The notes: a model not told the origin generated them from the sequence alone. Positions 24,941-34,412 are shown, counted from the stretch's first letter. The stretch: DNA of 64,000 nt from Myxococcota bacterium (GCA_028285625.1 JANQOX010000025.1:124001-188000); one strand, 5' to 3'. Numbers and translations are program-made.

Positions 24941-25950
24941 GCGATGCGCTCACCATCGCAGGGACCGCGATCGAGCCTGGCGAACGGGTATCGCTGCGGT
25001 TGCCGGTGGCGCCGCGCGTGTCGGGCGCCCAGGTCGAGCTGCCGATCCGCGTGGTGCGGGGCCGCAAGGACGGGCCGCGCCTGTTCGTGTGCGCCGCCAT
25101 CCACGGTGACGAACTCAATGGCGTCGAGATCATCCGGCGTCTGTTGGCGCGCCCCGAGCTGAAGCGGCTTCGCGGGAGCTTGATCGCAGTGCCGATCGTC
25201 AATGTGTACGGGTTCGTCGCGCAGACGCGCACGCTTCCCGACCGGCGCGATCTGAATCGCTCGTTTCCGGGTTCGCCTCGCGGGTCGTTGGCTTCGCGGC
25301 TGGCACACGCATTCCTCGCCGAGGTGGTCGACCACGCCACTCATGGGATCGACCTCCACACGGGAGCCGTGCACCGTGAGAACCTTCCGCAGGTGCGCGC
25401 GTGCCTCGATCTGCCCGAGACCGAAGCACTCGCGCGGGCCTTCGGCGTGCCCGTGATCCTGAACGCCAACCTGCGAGACGGTTCGCTGCGCCAGGAGGTC
25501 CTGGAGCGTGACATCCCGATGCTGGTGTACGAGGGCGGCGAGGCGCTGCGGTTCGACGAGACGGCGATCCGGGCCGGGCTCCGCGGTGTGTTGGCTGCGA
25601 TGCGGCATCTGGACATGCTCCCGAGGCGCCACACACGGTCCAGCTTCGAGCCGTTCCTGGCCCGGAGCAGCCGCTGGGTGCGGGCACCGGAGAGCGGGAT
25701 CCTGCGAACGCGGGCAAGGCTCGGGGCACGCGTGGCGCAGGGGGACATCCTGGGCGTGATCTCGGACCCGCTGGGAACCGAAGAGTGCGAGGTGCAGGCA
25801 CCCGAAGCAGGCGTGGTCATCGGGCGTACGCGCATGCCCCTGGCTCACGAGGGCGACGCCCTGTTCCACGTGGCCAGCTTCGCCAAGCCCGCCACGGTGG
25901 CCCAGCGGGTCGAGCGCTTCCAGGACGAGCTGACCGACTACTCCGACTGA
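24937..25950 (+). CDS. Succinylglutamate desuccinylase/aspartoacylase (M14)-family protein
   Basis: This 337-residue protein begins at GTG 24937, overlapping the ligase stop (GTGA). Zinc ligands are visible as H56-GD-E59 (AAIHGDELNG) and H141 (GIDLHTG). RDLNRSFPG gives the substrate-arginine region. The C-terminal ~90 residues form a biotinyl/lipoyl-like barrel (SGILRTRARLGARVAQGDIL). The family cleaves N-acyl amino acids or peptide-like bonds. Next to RimK it may remove what the ligase adds, or supply its substrate. It converges on the DUF785 gene with a 13-bp overlap. Confidence 0.9.
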   Translation: MSDALTIAGTAIEPGERVSLRLPVAPRVSGAQVELPIRVVRGRKDGPRLFVCAAIHGDELNGVEIIRRLLARPELKRLRGSLIAVPIVNVYGFVAQTRTLPDRRDLNRSFPGSPRGSLASRLAHAFLAEVVDHATHGIDLHTGAVHRENLPQVRACLDLPETEALARAFGVPVILNANLRDGSLRQEVLERDIPMLVYEGGEALRFDETAIRAGLRGVLAAMRHLDMLPRRHTRSSFEPFLARSSRWVRAPESGILRTRARLGARVAQGDILGVISDPLGTEECEVQAPEAGVVIGRTRMPLAHEGDALFHVASFAKPATVAQRVERFQDELTDYSD

Positions 25951-26435
25951 CGCCGGGTCTTCGTGCGTTTGACGTTCTTCCGCGTGTCGTTCTTCCGCTT
26001 GACGGTCTTTCGGCGACGGCCCTGGATGTGGGCCCGGTCCACGTCGATCAGAAAGGGCCCGGCGAGGGCCGTTCGCCCAAGCAGCATGCGGAAGATCATG
26101 CGCTCGCGGTCGACGAGACTGAGTTCGACCACGCGCTCGATGGGCCCGATGCGGACGCGGGTGGCTACGAAGATCCGGTTCGTGTAGTGGCCCGTGCTCG
26201 AACGCACGCGTCCACGGCGCACGATGCGGGTCTCCACGTGAACGCGCCGGTCGCGTCGCTTGCGGTGGAGGACCACGTCGAAGCGGACCCGGTTGCGCCC
26301 GATCTCTTCGACGTTCTCGACGTGGAGGGCGCTCGAGCGCGCACCGGTATCCACCTTGGCGCGCAACCCGCGCACGCCCCAGTCGGGCAGGTCGACGTCC
26401 TCGTTCCATCCGATGACGACGGTTTCCCGAGTCAT
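25938..26435 (-). CDS. RimB-like DUF785 retropepsin-type protease
   Basis: This protein of about 165 residues starts at ATG 26435 (a longer frame to 26528 exists; SD evidence is weak for both). The retropepsin-like active-site motif is KVDTGARSSALHV with Asp29, followed by the DUF785 blocks TNRIFVATRVRIG, ERMIFRMLLGRTAL and PFLIDV. The C terminus is a strongly basic, Thr/Lys/Arg-rich tail. DUF785 proteins accompany RimK in Pseudomonas (RimB), where they act on glutamylated S6. 'ATP-dependent zinc protease' is the common database name. It completes a three-gene RimK module, but in the opposite orientation. Confidence 0.85.
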   Translation of the reverse strand: MTRETVVIGWNEDVDLPDWGVRGLRAKVDTGARSSALHVENVEEIGRNRVRFDVVLHRKRRDRRVHVETRIVRRGRVRSSTGHYTNRIFVATRVRIGPIERVVELSLVDRERMIFRMLLGRTALAGPFLIDVDRAHIQGRRRKTVKRKNDTRKNVKRTKTRRQSE

Positions 26436-26532
26436 GATGGAGCTGGCCTTCGCTGGCTCTTCGAGATCTGGGCCCCCGCTCGCAGTCGATGGCAGCGTAG
26501 CGCGGCCCGTGTCCTTCGGGTGAAACACGGAC

Positions 26533-27420
26533 CTAGAGCTGGTCGAGCACCGGAATCGTGATCGAGGCCTGGGTGTCGGCGAGCTGCTTGCCGCCGACGA
26601 TTCCCTGGAAGAACCGGCTCTGGCCCATCTGGAGGAAGTGCGCGACGCCGGGGTAGTAGACCAGCGCGACGGCGTCGAACCGGGCCTCCCCCTCGACCGT
26701 GACCGAGCGGCCCATGTGGAAGGGGCCGTGTGCTCCTTCTGCGAACATTCCCGCCATGGCGAGTCCGTACTGCCGGTTTGCGTCGCGTTGCTCGCGCGTG
26801 CCCTCTTGCAGCAGGTTCACCACGACGACGGCGCCACGGTCACGGCTTCGAGCGGCCTCGAGCGCCCGCAGGCGTTCCGTGTCCACAGCCAAGGGGCCGT
26901 CGGCGCGCTCGAAGGGAAAGTGCGAGGGCGCCCGGGTCAGGATCTGCCCGGCTCGCAGCACCAGCAGGAGCTGGTGGATCGCGAGGTTGAACAGCCGCGG
27001 CCGCTTCATCCCGTGCTCGTAGGCCCGCGCGAACTCGGCCAGCGCGCGCTGGCGGTCGGGCGAAGCGCGCGCGGCGTCATACGCGTCGCGCGTGGGATGC
27101 TGGGTGAGAACGATCGCGTTCCAGTCGGGTTCGGGGATCTGCGCAGAGGCCAGTGGCGTCAGGACCACCTCACCCGCGTAGATCACTTGGGCGTCGCCGG
27201 GCGCGAGGAGGGGGACGACCTTGCGCAGGGCCTCCAGGGTCTGCTGCCCCGGTGCGAGTTCGAGAAAGGTGAGCACGTGGAACGCCTCGGCCGGGTGGAT
27301 GAGGGCCTGGCGGTCGTGGAGCACGTTGCGCCGAAGCTCCACGTAGCGCAGGTGCTGCCACAGCATCGTCGCGCCCGCGGCCAGCAGGGCGAGGGCGGCG
27401 ACCGTGCCGAGGACTCGCAT
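26533..27420 (-). CDS. Membrane-anchored protein with DUF1330-like fold, unknown function
   Basis: This 295-residue protein starts at an ATG with GGAGGG upstream. A single N-terminal membrane helix (LGTVAALALLAAGATMLW) anchors it. The soluble part seems to hold two alpha-beta modules of ferredoxin type; the first includes WNAIVLTQHPTRDAYDAARA, reminiscent of DUF1330, and the second VVVNLLQEGTREQRDANRQY. In such dimeric alpha-beta barrels a tandem arrangement replaces dimerisation. No catalytic residue can be assigned. Confidence 0.6.
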   Translation of the reverse strand: MRVLGTVAALALLAAGATMLWQHLRYVELRRNVLHDRQALIHPAEAFHVLTFLELAPGQQTLEALRKVVPLLAPGDAQVIYAGEVVLTPLASAQIPEPDWNAIVLTQHPTRDAYDAARASPDRQRALAEFARAYEHGMKRPRLFNLAIHQLLLVLRAGQILTRAPSHFPFERADGPLAVDTERLRALEAARSRDRGAVVVVNLLQEGTREQRDANRQYGLAMAGMFAEGAHGPFHMGRSVTVEGEARFDAVALVYYPGVAHFLQMGQSRFFQGIVGGKQLADTQASITIPVLDQL

Positions 27421-27491
27421 GGGACTCCCTCCACGCCTGGTGGCGCTGGAGGCGATGCTGTCGTATTGGCACGCACAATGTCAATAGGACT

Positions 27492-28457
27492 TCAGCGGGG
27501 CTCGGCGAGCACCTCGAACCGGTCCACGTCCTCCGCCAGGGTCTCGCCCGTATCGGGGTCGACCAGACGGCAGCCGATCGACCAGTTGCCGACCGGGACG
27601 GTCTCGTCCACGAAGATCGACGACGTGGGGGGCGAGGCGAAGGTCGCCCCGGCGTCCAGGCAGACGCTGCCGTCTGCACCCACGTTGACCGAAGGCAGGA
27701 TCGTTCCGTCGGGCGCTTCGAGCCAGACCTTGGCTTCGATGAAGCGCGCTTCGTCATCGCGGTTCGTCATGGCGAACTCGTAGGTCTGCGTCTCGTCTGG
27801 GGCGTAGGTCGCCTGAGCGACCGCGCCGTCGCACGAGATCGCGGCTTGCTCGGTCAGCCGCAGGTCGCCGAAGGGCGAGAAGATCGGGTTCAGGATTCCG
27901 ACGATTTCGCCCACCGCCACCACCTGCCCGGTGGCGGGATCGAGCGGCTGACCGGCGACCAGGGTGCAGTCCGGGCCACTGGTGCACGCGAAGGGGAACT
28001 CGACGTCCAGCACGGGCGCGAGCAGGAAGCCCAGCGTCGCGTCGGACTGGAGTGACTGCTGGAAGTCGAACAGGCCGACGTCGGTGTCGATGCTTCCCGT
28101 GGAAGTCAGCGAAAGCACCTCCCCGGTCGCGACCTCGAGCGTCATCACGAAGTCCGTGAAGCTTCCGGGAATCGGCGTGATCAGGCCTTCGAACAAGGCC
28201 GTGATCCGCGCTTCGAGCAGCGCACCGTCGAGCACGACGGTGGCCACCGTGCCGTCGGAGTCGAACGAGGCCGGTGCGGGAAGGCTGAACGCGCCCCCGA
28301 TCGCGGCGAAGTCGATCACTTCGGTATCGAACTCGATGCGGATCTCGCGCGAAGTCGGATCGGTCAGGTCCAGCGGCGGGTTCGCGGCCGCAACCCCTCC
28401 GAAGCCGACACTCACCAACAGGGCCAGGCACAGGGCGATCGACGGGGTTCGCTGCAT
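27492..28457 (-). CDS. Exported protein, unknown function
   Basis: This 321-residue protein starts at ATG 28457 with CGGAGGT upstream. It has a signal peptide (LCLALLVSVGFGGVAAA). The body is beta-rich with two likely disulfides (FACTSGPDCTL; ISCDGA with GCRLVD). No C-terminal anchor is visible: the protein ends FEVLAEPR, so it is probably periplasmic or released. I do not recognise a domain. Confidence 0.65.
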   Translation of the reverse strand: MQRTPSIALCLALLVSVGFGGVAAANPPLDLTDPTSREIRIEFDTEVIDFAAIGGAFSLPAPASFDSDGTVATVVLDGALLEARITALFEGLITPIPGSFTDFVMTLEVATGEVLSLTSTGSIDTDVGLFDFQQSLQSDATLGFLLAPVLDVEFPFACTSGPDCTLVAGQPLDPATGQVVAVGEIVGILNPIFSPFGDLRLTEQAAISCDGAVAQATYAPDETQTYEFAMTNRDDEARFIEAKVWLEAPDGTILPSVNVGADGSVCLDAGATFASPPTSSIFVDETVPVGNWSIGCRLVDPDTGETLAEDVDRFEVLAEPR

Positions 28458-28522
28458 CGGGGCACCTCCGAGGGACCCCTTTGTCTCATCCACGGTGAGC
28501 GGGTGTCAATCCCCAGGGGCGC

Positions 28523-29911
28523 CTAGAGCCCCAGCTCGAGGCCCAGCACCGCACGATCCGCATGGCGGAACTGCCCGAAAACGCCCCGGCGGTCTCCGTA
28601 GAAGACGTCTGCGCCCAACCACACGTCGAGCCCGTCGCGCAGCTCGTACGTGACGCGAGGCCGAACGAGGCCGTCCCCATCGTTCAGGTTGTGGATCCAG
28701 ATCGCCTCGAGCGTGAGCCGGTCGTGCAGCATGCGGTGCTGGCCGAACACGGTCACGTTGGTGTCGAGGCGGTCGCGAACGAGTGCGCGCCCGTCGTCGA
28801 CCAGCCAGCTCTGGAAGAGTTGCACGCTGAGCAGGGTGTCCCGCAGGCCGAACCAGTCCAGCCCGAGCACGTAGGCGAGTTCGGGCGTCTCGTGCAGCAG
28901 CCGCGGAGTCCGGGGGTCGCTGCTGCCGATGAACCGGTCGCTCCGCGCGAGGGCCTCGCCGCGCACCGTGAAGTCGCCAAAGGCGTTCGCGAAGGTGAGC
29001 CCCACGACGTGGGTGCGTTCGTAGGTCTGCGTGAACGAGACGGTGGGTCCCGCCGCGCTGCTTCCGAAACGCCCCGCGAAGACCGGCCGATCGTCGTACT
29101 GGTAGAGGTAGGAGATCGAGAGGTCGAATCCCCCGAGCCGGCCCCGCAGGCGCGCGCCCGCATCCGAATCGAGGAAGGCGTTGCCCGGTCGATCGATGCC
29201 CGCGAACTGCGGAACGACCCCCGGCACGGCGGGCGGTAGCAGCTGCGGTGACGTGAAGCCGAATACGCCGTCCGGTTCGGGAAGCTCGTGGTGGCTCGGG
29301 TCGGGAACCCAGAGCAGCTGCAGCTCGGTGGGTCCGATCGGCACTTCGACGTTCACGGTCCAGAGCGGGATGCGCGAGCGGTCGAAGCGCTCGAGGATGA
29401 ACTCGCGAAAGCCCTGCGGGTCGACGAGGTCCAGCACCTTGAGGCCGTCGGCCTCTCCCCAGACCACCTGTTGTTTGCCGAGGGTGAGCCGCGCGGGCCC
29501 CAGGGCCACGTCCGCGAACAACTCGCGCAGTTCCCAGTCGATGTGGTTGCCGAGGGCGTGGCGGCGGGTGAGGCGTGCCACCTCGGGCGCGTCGGGCCTT
29601 CCCGGGTCGATGCGGTCGAAGGCATCGGCGCGGACGCGCGCGACGCCCACGAGGGCCGCACCGCCCGGCAGGTCGAGCTCGAGTCGCGGATAGGCCGCGA
29701 CCTCGGCCTTCTGGAAGCGGGCGTCGCCGGTGTCGACCGCGGTCTCGAACACGATCAGCGCCGACGCATCGAGCCGCCAGTCGGTGGCGGCCGCCGGCGG
29801 GGCCGTGATCGCGATCAGGCTGGCCCAGGCCAGGGCGACGGCCCGCCCGCACGAGGCCCTGGCGGCGCCACGGGGCCTTGCGGACGCAAGGCTCCAGGCG
29901 GCACGAGGCAC
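28523..29911 (-). CDS. Outer-membrane beta-barrel protein resembling DUF1302
   Basis: This protein of about 462 residues uses GTG 29911 (GTG 29941 is an alternative) and has an Ala-rich signal peptide ending ITAPPAAA-TDW. The segment LGKQQVVWGEADGLKVLDLV followed by DPQGFREF matches the WGE-x-DxxxxxDxxxP block of DUF1302 barrels. Alternating amphipathic strands fill the rest, ending VLGLELGL with a strand-like C terminus. DUF1302 proteins are often found near lipid or sterol degradation genes and are thought to be outer-membrane channels. It is divergent from the TetR-SDR pair with a 75-bp shared promoter region. Confidence 0.75.
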   Translation of the reverse strand: MPRAAWSLASARPRGAARASCGRAVALAWASLIAITAPPAAATDWRLDASALIVFETAVDTGDARFQKAEVAAYPRLELDLPGGAALVGVARVRADAFDRIDPGRPDAPEVARLTRRHALGNHIDWELRELFADVALGPARLTLGKQQVVWGEADGLKVLDLVDPQGFREFILERFDRSRIPLWTVNVEVPIGPTELQLLWVPDPSHHELPEPDGVFGFTSPQLLPPAVPGVVPQFAGIDRPGNAFLDSDAGARLRGRLGGFDLSISYLYQYDDRPVFAGRFGSSAAGPTVSFTQTYERTHVVGLTFANAFGDFTVRGEALARSDRFIGSSDPRTPRLLHETPELAYVLGLDWFGLRDTLLSVQLFQSWLVDDGRALVRDRLDTNVTVFGQHRMLHDRLTLEAIWIHNLNDGDGLVRPRVTYELRDGLDVWLGADVFYGDRRGVFGQFRHADRAVLGLELGL

Positions 29912-29986
29912 GCTCCGACCCCCCCGGGTGCGCTTTCGCACGCGGCCACCGTAGCGAAGCACGCGCCCTCGTGGTTTACTGGACAG

Positions 29987-30622
29987 ATGGCCAGCAAAGG
30001 TCGACGCTCCCAGGTCGAGGCCGAGCGCACCCGCACTCGGATTCTCGATGTGGCCGAACGCCAGTTCGCGCGATCGGGCTATGGGGGCGTCTCGCTGCGG
30101 GCCGTGGCTGCGGACGCCGGGGTTCGGCCCTTCACCATCCAGCACCACTTCGGCCCGAAGGCGAGCCTGTATCAGGCGGTGCTCTGTCGTTTCGACGAGG
30201 CGCTCATGAAACGGCTCGGTGAGCGGGCTGGCGATGCGACCGGTGCATCGGACTTGATCGACGGGCTCCTCGACGAGGTGTTCGACTTCTTCCTCGAGCG
30301 GCGCGACTGGGTCGCGCTCAACGCGCGTGCATCCCTCGGCGAGGGTCTGCCACCGGGCGTCACCCGCATGGACCGGGGTTGGCTGCGCTTCGTCGAGGGC
30401 GAGGTCGAGGGACGGGCGATCGCCGCAGAAGGCCTCGACCTGCGGCTGCTGCTGATGACGGTGGAGGGTGTTCTCAACCAGCACGTGCTCGGGGACTACC
30501 GCGCGATGTTCGGCTGCGGCCTCGACGATCCGGCGCTGCGTGCGACGGCCAAGGCCCATCTGCGACGCGTGGTTCGCGCGCTGCTCGGTGCGGCGGGCGG
30601 CGAGGGGCGCGTGGCGCCGTGA
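29987..30622 (+). CDS. TetR-family regulator
   Basis: This 211-residue protein has the HTH VAERQFARSGYGGVSLRAVA followed by VRPFTIQHHFGPKASLYQAV. A TTTACT box ends six bases before the ATG, with no SD, which fits a leaderless transcript. It is translationally coupled to the SDR (GTGA overlap) and divergent from the DUF1302-like barrel, so it likely controls both. Confidence 0.92.
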   Translation: MASKGRRSQVEAERTRTRILDVAERQFARSGYGGVSLRAVAADAGVRPFTIQHHFGPKASLYQAVLCRFDEALMKRLGERAGDATGASDLIDGLLDEVFDFFLERRDWVALNARASLGEGLPPGVTRMDRGWLRFVEGEVEGRAIAAEGLDLRLLLMTVEGVLNQHVLGDYRAMFGCGLDDPALRATAKAHLRRVVRALLGAAGGEGRVAP

Positions 30623-31455
30623 AGCTCACGCACCTGAACGGCATGGGCGCGTTGGTCACGGGCGCGTCGAGCGGGGTGGGGCGGCTGCTCGCGTTGCGTC
30701 TGGCCGCCGCGGGCGCGCGGGTGGGGCTGGTCGCCCGACGCCGCGAAGTGCTCGAGGCGGTCGCGAACGAGATCGCGGAGTGCGGCGGCGAAGCGCACCC
30801 GATCGTCTGCGACGTCGCCGACGTGAAGCAGGTCGCCACGGCGGCGGCCGAGGCCCAGGACGTGCTGGGCGGTGTCGACCTGCTGGTGAACAACGCCGGC
30901 TACGGCCACCACCGCACCTTTCTCGACTGGGACGTGGAAGACATGGAGCGCATGATGCGGGTCAACTACCTGGGCGCGCTCTACCTGACCAAGGCGCTGC
31001 TCCCGGCCATGGTCGCCCGCGGCCGTGGCTGGCTCGTCTTCATGGCCTCGGTCGCCGGGCGCATCGCACCGCCCGAGGAGTCGGCCTACGCGGCCTCGAA
31101 GTTCGCCCTGGTCGGGCTTGCCGAGTCCCTGTCGATCGAGGTGGAGCGTCGCGGCGTCCACGTACTCACCGTGTGCCCCGGTGCGATCCGCACGCCGTTC
31201 TTCGGGGCGGCCGATCTGGCGCGCCTGCCGCCCGTTGCCCGTCGCCAGATGATCGAACCCGAGGTGGTGGTGGATGCGACCCTCGAGGCCCTGGCGCGCG
31301 GGCGACGCGAGGTCACGGTGCCTCGTGGCATCGGACTCGCCTACGTGGTTCGCGCCCTGGCGCCGGGGTTCACGCGCCGGCAGGTGCGACGCACGACGCT
31401 CGATGCGTTGCGCGGTGAGCACATCCGTCAGGGGCGCGATCGAACCGGCCCTTAG
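30619..31455 (+). CDS. Short-chain dehydrogenase/reductase
   Basis: This 278-residue classical SDR has cofactor motif VTGASSGVGRLLAL, LLVNNAGYG, catalytic Ser in MASVAGRIAP and YAASK. GLVARRRE after beta-2 suggests NADPH preference. LTVCPGAIRTPFFG is the usual C-terminal segment, and a basic extension (FTRRQVRRTT) follows. The substrate is unknown. Its GTG overlaps the TetR stop, indicating one operon. Confidence 0.93.
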   Translation: MKLTHLNGMGALVTGASSGVGRLLALRLAAAGARVGLVARRREVLEAVANEIAECGGEAHPIVCDVADVKQVATAAAEAQDVLGGVDLLVNNAGYGHHRTFLDWDVEDMERMMRVNYLGALYLTKALLPAMVARGRGWLVFMASVAGRIAPPEESAYAASKFALVGLAESLSIEVERRGVHVLTVCPGAIRTPFFGAADLARLPPVARRQMIEPEVVVDATLEALARGRREVTVPRGIGLAYVVRALAPGFTRRQVRRTTLDALRGEHIRQGRDRTGP

Positions 31456-31470
31456 GGCTTCATCGGGTCC

Positions 31471-33126
31471 TCAGGGTTTCGTCGGGTCTTCGCGGTTCCT
31501 CGGGTCGGACGCTGCGTACAGCCGGAAAGGTGCGCGGCGCGTGGGCCAGCGGGCGACCTCGCGTAGCGAGGCATCGTCGAGGGGCCGGTCCGAGATCACG
31601 TGGGTGGCGACGCAGGTTCCCGCCATGCGGCACGCGGCGAGATCGTCGGCACTCTTCACGCGTAGGAGCGGACGATCCAGGTGATAGAGCAGCGATGCGC
31701 TCACGCGTCCGAGGGCGACGAGCGGTGCGCCCTCGGTCATGCGCTCGTCCACGCCGGCTGCGATCTCGACGTACGGGTATCCCGGGGCCCGCGTGGGCCA
31801 GTAGATCTCCGCCCAGCCACCGCGAAGTGCAAAGAGCATCACGAAGAGCCCGGCGAGTACGATCGCCGTTGCGTCGCGCCGAACGCCGAGCGCGATCGCC
31901 GCCCGGCCGGCGAGCATGACCGCTGCCAGGGCAAGACCCACCGGCAGGAGCTCGGGGTCGATCTGGTAGGCCACGACGGGCAGGGCGAGGGGGACGCCCC
32001 AACTCGCGACGAGCAGGCCATTCAGCAGGATCCGGCCATAGGCCTGCAGCCCCGGCAGGCGCCGACGCTCGCACCACCCCCAGGCGACGAGCAGCGCCCA
32101 CGCGGGGTACGTCGGAAGCAGGTAGCGGGTCTCCTTGCCCGAGGAGATGCTCAATGCCAGGAGCGTCGCCACCGACCAGGCCATCAGGAACGCGAACAGC
32201 GGCCCCTTGCCGGTACGCGCGTCTCTTTGCGCGAGCACCGCCAGGCCCGGGAGCAGTAGCGACCAGGGCGCCATGCCGCGTGCGAGGGCAACGAGGTAGT
32301 AGTAGAAGGGCTCTTCGTTCACTGCGTCGGCCGACTCGACGCGTTGGAACACCTCGACCTGGAGGACGCGGGAGAGCTCGCCCTGCTCGAACGTCGAGAA
32401 GAGCGCCGCCACCCAGGGCACGCACACCAGCAAGGCGAGCGCGCCGGCCGCTGCGACCGTGCGCAGCGCGAGCAGGCGCGACTCGGCGACTGCGACGAGG
32501 GCTGCGCCTGCGGTCGCGAAGGCGATCAAGGGGACCGGTCCCTTGGTGAGGATCGCGAGCCCGATGCCGAGGCCCGCCAGCAACGTGGCGCGTGCGCGGT
32601 GTCGGGGGCTCCGGCAGGCCTCGTACAGCGCGAGCAGGCCCCCGGTCGACGTCACGAGGAGCAGGGCCTCCAGTTCGGCGCGCGAGCCCTTCTCGAAGGC
32701 CAGCGCAGCGAAGCCCGTGATCACGGCTGCCAGGAACCCCGCGCGGGGCCCGAGATGGCGGCGGCCGAACGCGGCGACCAGCAGCATCGTGCCGATCATC
32801 GAGAGCACCGAGACCAGTCGACCCGAGACGATCGTCACGTCGCCGATCGGCGCCGAGAGCGTCGCGATCGCCCAATAGACGAGCGGCGGCTTGGCGAGGT
32901 ACGGGTCGCCGTTCAGACGGGGAACCACCCAATCCCCGGTGGCGAGCATCTCCCGGGCGGGCACCATGCGCAGCCCCTCGAGCGTCGTGTAGACGGGCTC
33001 TGCGCCGAGCCACGGCAGATAGACCACGCCCGCCAAGAGCAGCAGCCAGCGCGTGGGGTGCGCTTCGCACAACTCGTGGACGACGCCGTCGAAGCGGCCC
33101 GGCGGGCCGCTCCCCGAAGCGCTCAC
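31471..33126 (-). CDS. ArnT/PMT-like membrane glycosyltransferase
   Basis: This 551-residue protein starts at GTG 33126, overlapping the phosphatase stop. It has about 12 hydrophobic helices. The first periplasmic loop, GAEPVYTTLEGLRMVPAREM, is the catalytic acidic loop of GT-83/39-type lipid-dependent transferases, followed by PRLNGDPYLAKPPLVYWAIA as in ArnT. It would transfer a sugar from a polyprenyl phosphate to lipid A or another envelope acceptor on the periplasmic face. A soluble C-terminal domain of ~110 residues follows. It forms an operon with the upstream lipoprotein phosphatase. Confidence 0.88.
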   Translation of the reverse strand: MSASGSGPPGRFDGVVHELCEAHPTRWLLLLAGVVYLPWLGAEPVYTTLEGLRMVPAREMLATGDWVVPRLNGDPYLAKPPLVYWAIATLSAPIGDVTIVSGRLVSVLSMIGTMLLVAAFGRRHLGPRAGFLAAVITGFAALAFEKGSRAELEALLLVTSTGGLLALYEACRSPRHRARATLLAGLGIGLAILTKGPVPLIAFATAGAALVAVAESRLLALRTVAAAGALALLVCVPWVAALFSTFEQGELSRVLQVEVFQRVESADAVNEEPFYYYLVALARGMAPWSLLLPGLAVLAQRDARTGKGPLFAFLMAWSVATLLALSISSGKETRYLLPTYPAWALLVAWGWCERRRLPGLQAYGRILLNGLLVASWGVPLALPVVAYQIDPELLPVGLALAAVMLAGRAAIALGVRRDATAIVLAGLFVMLFALRGGWAEIYWPTRAPGYPYVEIAAGVDERMTEGAPLVALGRVSASLLYHLDRPLLRVKSADDLAACRMAGTCVATHVISDRPLDDASLREVARWPTRRAPFRLYAASDPRNREDPTKP

Positions 33127-34322
33127 GGCGCCCCGCCGGCCGCTTCGCGACCCCGCGGTGCGCTCGTCTGCGCAGCGTTGGGAGGCACGTCGAAGCGGTC
33201 GATCACGATTCCGTCCGCGTCCACCTGGCGCACGGTGAGGCCTTCGGGCGCCACTTCGACGAAGGTCGCGCTGAATCGCTCGCCGTCTCCTCCGCGCAGC
33301 TCGTCGGGCCACTCGGCCTTGGGCGGGATCGCGTCGAGGTCGCCTCCGCCTGCGCCGCTCACGACGTAGACGACCCCTGGTTCGCCCGGGCCGGCGACGC
33401 GTCCCCCAACCATGGGCGCCGTACGCTGGTAGTTGTGGTCGTGGCCCGAGAACACCATCTGGACGCCCAGCGATTCGAAGAGTGGCACCAGCGTCTGGAC
33501 GGGCAGGGTCGGTTCGTGGTTGCCCCACGTGTACGGCGGATGGTGGAGCACGACGAACCGCCAGCGCGGCAACGGCGGCTCGTTCATCTTGCGCTCGAGC
33601 CAGCGGCCGATGCGCCAGCGCAGGGTCCGCGGGCCCTGGTTCGAGTCGAGAATCGCGAAGCGCGCGTCGCCGTGGTCGATCACATAGTTGCGGCTCGGGG
33701 GGAGACCGGGCGGGCCATCGGTGGGCAGGTCGAACAGCTCTCGAAACACCGGCTCGTATTCGAGGTCGTGGTTGCCGAGGGTGGGCCACAGAGGGCTCTG
33801 GGCGAGCAGCGCCGCGTAGGGTTCGAGGAAGACCGCTTTGGCATCGTTCGAGTAGAGGACGTCGCCCGTGTGCAGGACCAACTCGGGCTCCAGACTGGCG
33901 AGTCGGGCGCCCAGGCGCGCTTGGTCGCGGGACGCCTTTCCACTGTCGCCGAGGACGGCGAAGGCGAAGCGCGCCGGCGCCCCTCGTCGTGGGGCGGTCC
34001 GAAAGCGTCCCTCGAACCGCGTCTCACCGTCCACGAGCACCGCGTAGGCATAGGTCGTCGCCGGTGCGAGATCCGCGACGCGACAGCGGTGGCGGCCTGC
34101 GGTGCTCTCCGGGTCGAAGCGCTCTGCGGCTTCGCTCTCGGGCCTGCGTACTTCGAGCCAGCTGGTCTCGTCGGCCGCAGTCTCCCAACTCAGCACAACC
34201 TGCTGCGGGTCGGTGCGCAGCACGCGAGGCCCGGCCATCAGGCCGCCCGTATCCGGGCACCCGGCGAGCGCGCCTGCGAGCAGGGCGAGCGCGCCGATCC
34301 ATACTCCTCGGGCACCGCGCAT
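33123..34322 (-). CDS. Lipoprotein metallophosphoesterase (purple acid phosphatase-like)
   Basis: This 399-residue protein has a lipoprotein signal (LALLAGALAGC). An N-terminal fibronectin-like domain (VVLSWETAADETSWLEVR) precedes a calcineurin-type phosphoesterase with all metal motifs: VLGDSG, LHTGDVLYSND, LGNHDLE, LHHPPYTWG and SGHDHNYQRT. This matches bacterial purple acid phosphatases that release phosphate from esters in the periplasm. It is coupled to the ArnT-like gene. A TAGCTT box lies 13 bases before the start. Confidence 0.93.
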   Translation of the reverse strand: MRGARGVWIGALALLAGALAGCPDTGGLMAGPRVLRTDPQQVVLSWETAADETSWLEVRRPESEAAERFDPESTAGRHRCRVADLAPATTYAYAVLVDGETRFEGRFRTAPRRGAPARFAFAVLGDSGKASRDQARLGARLASLEPELVLHTGDVLYSNDAKAVFLEPYAALLAQSPLWPTLGNHDLEYEPVFRELFDLPTDGPPGLPPSRNYVIDHGDARFAILDSNQGPRTLRWRIGRWLERKMNEPPLPRWRFVVLHHPPYTWGNHEPTLPVQTLVPLFESLGVQMVFSGHDHNYQRTAPMVGGRVAGPGEPGVVYVVSGAGGGDLDAIPPKAEWPDELRGGDGERFSATFVEVAPEGLTVRQVDADGIVIDRFDVPPNAAQTSAPRGREAAGGAP

Positions 34323-34388
34323 GGGATCGGGGCGGAAGCTAGCCAGTCCGAGGGGTTCCGCGTGAAGTTGGCTTCATCTGGGCTTGTT

Positions 34389-34412
34389 TTTCTACCTTCA
34401 TGCAGGTAGAAA
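34389..34412 (+). promoter_or_regulatory. TetR-type operator: 9-bp perfect inverted repeat
   Basis: TTTCTACCT and AGGTAGAAA flank six bases (TCATGC). A possible -35 (TTGGCT, 34369-34374) with a 17-bp spacer puts a -10 inside the left arm. The ATG at 34400 sits in the spacer, so translation more likely starts at GTG 34418. It probably binds the adjacent TetR protein. Confidence 0.6.
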
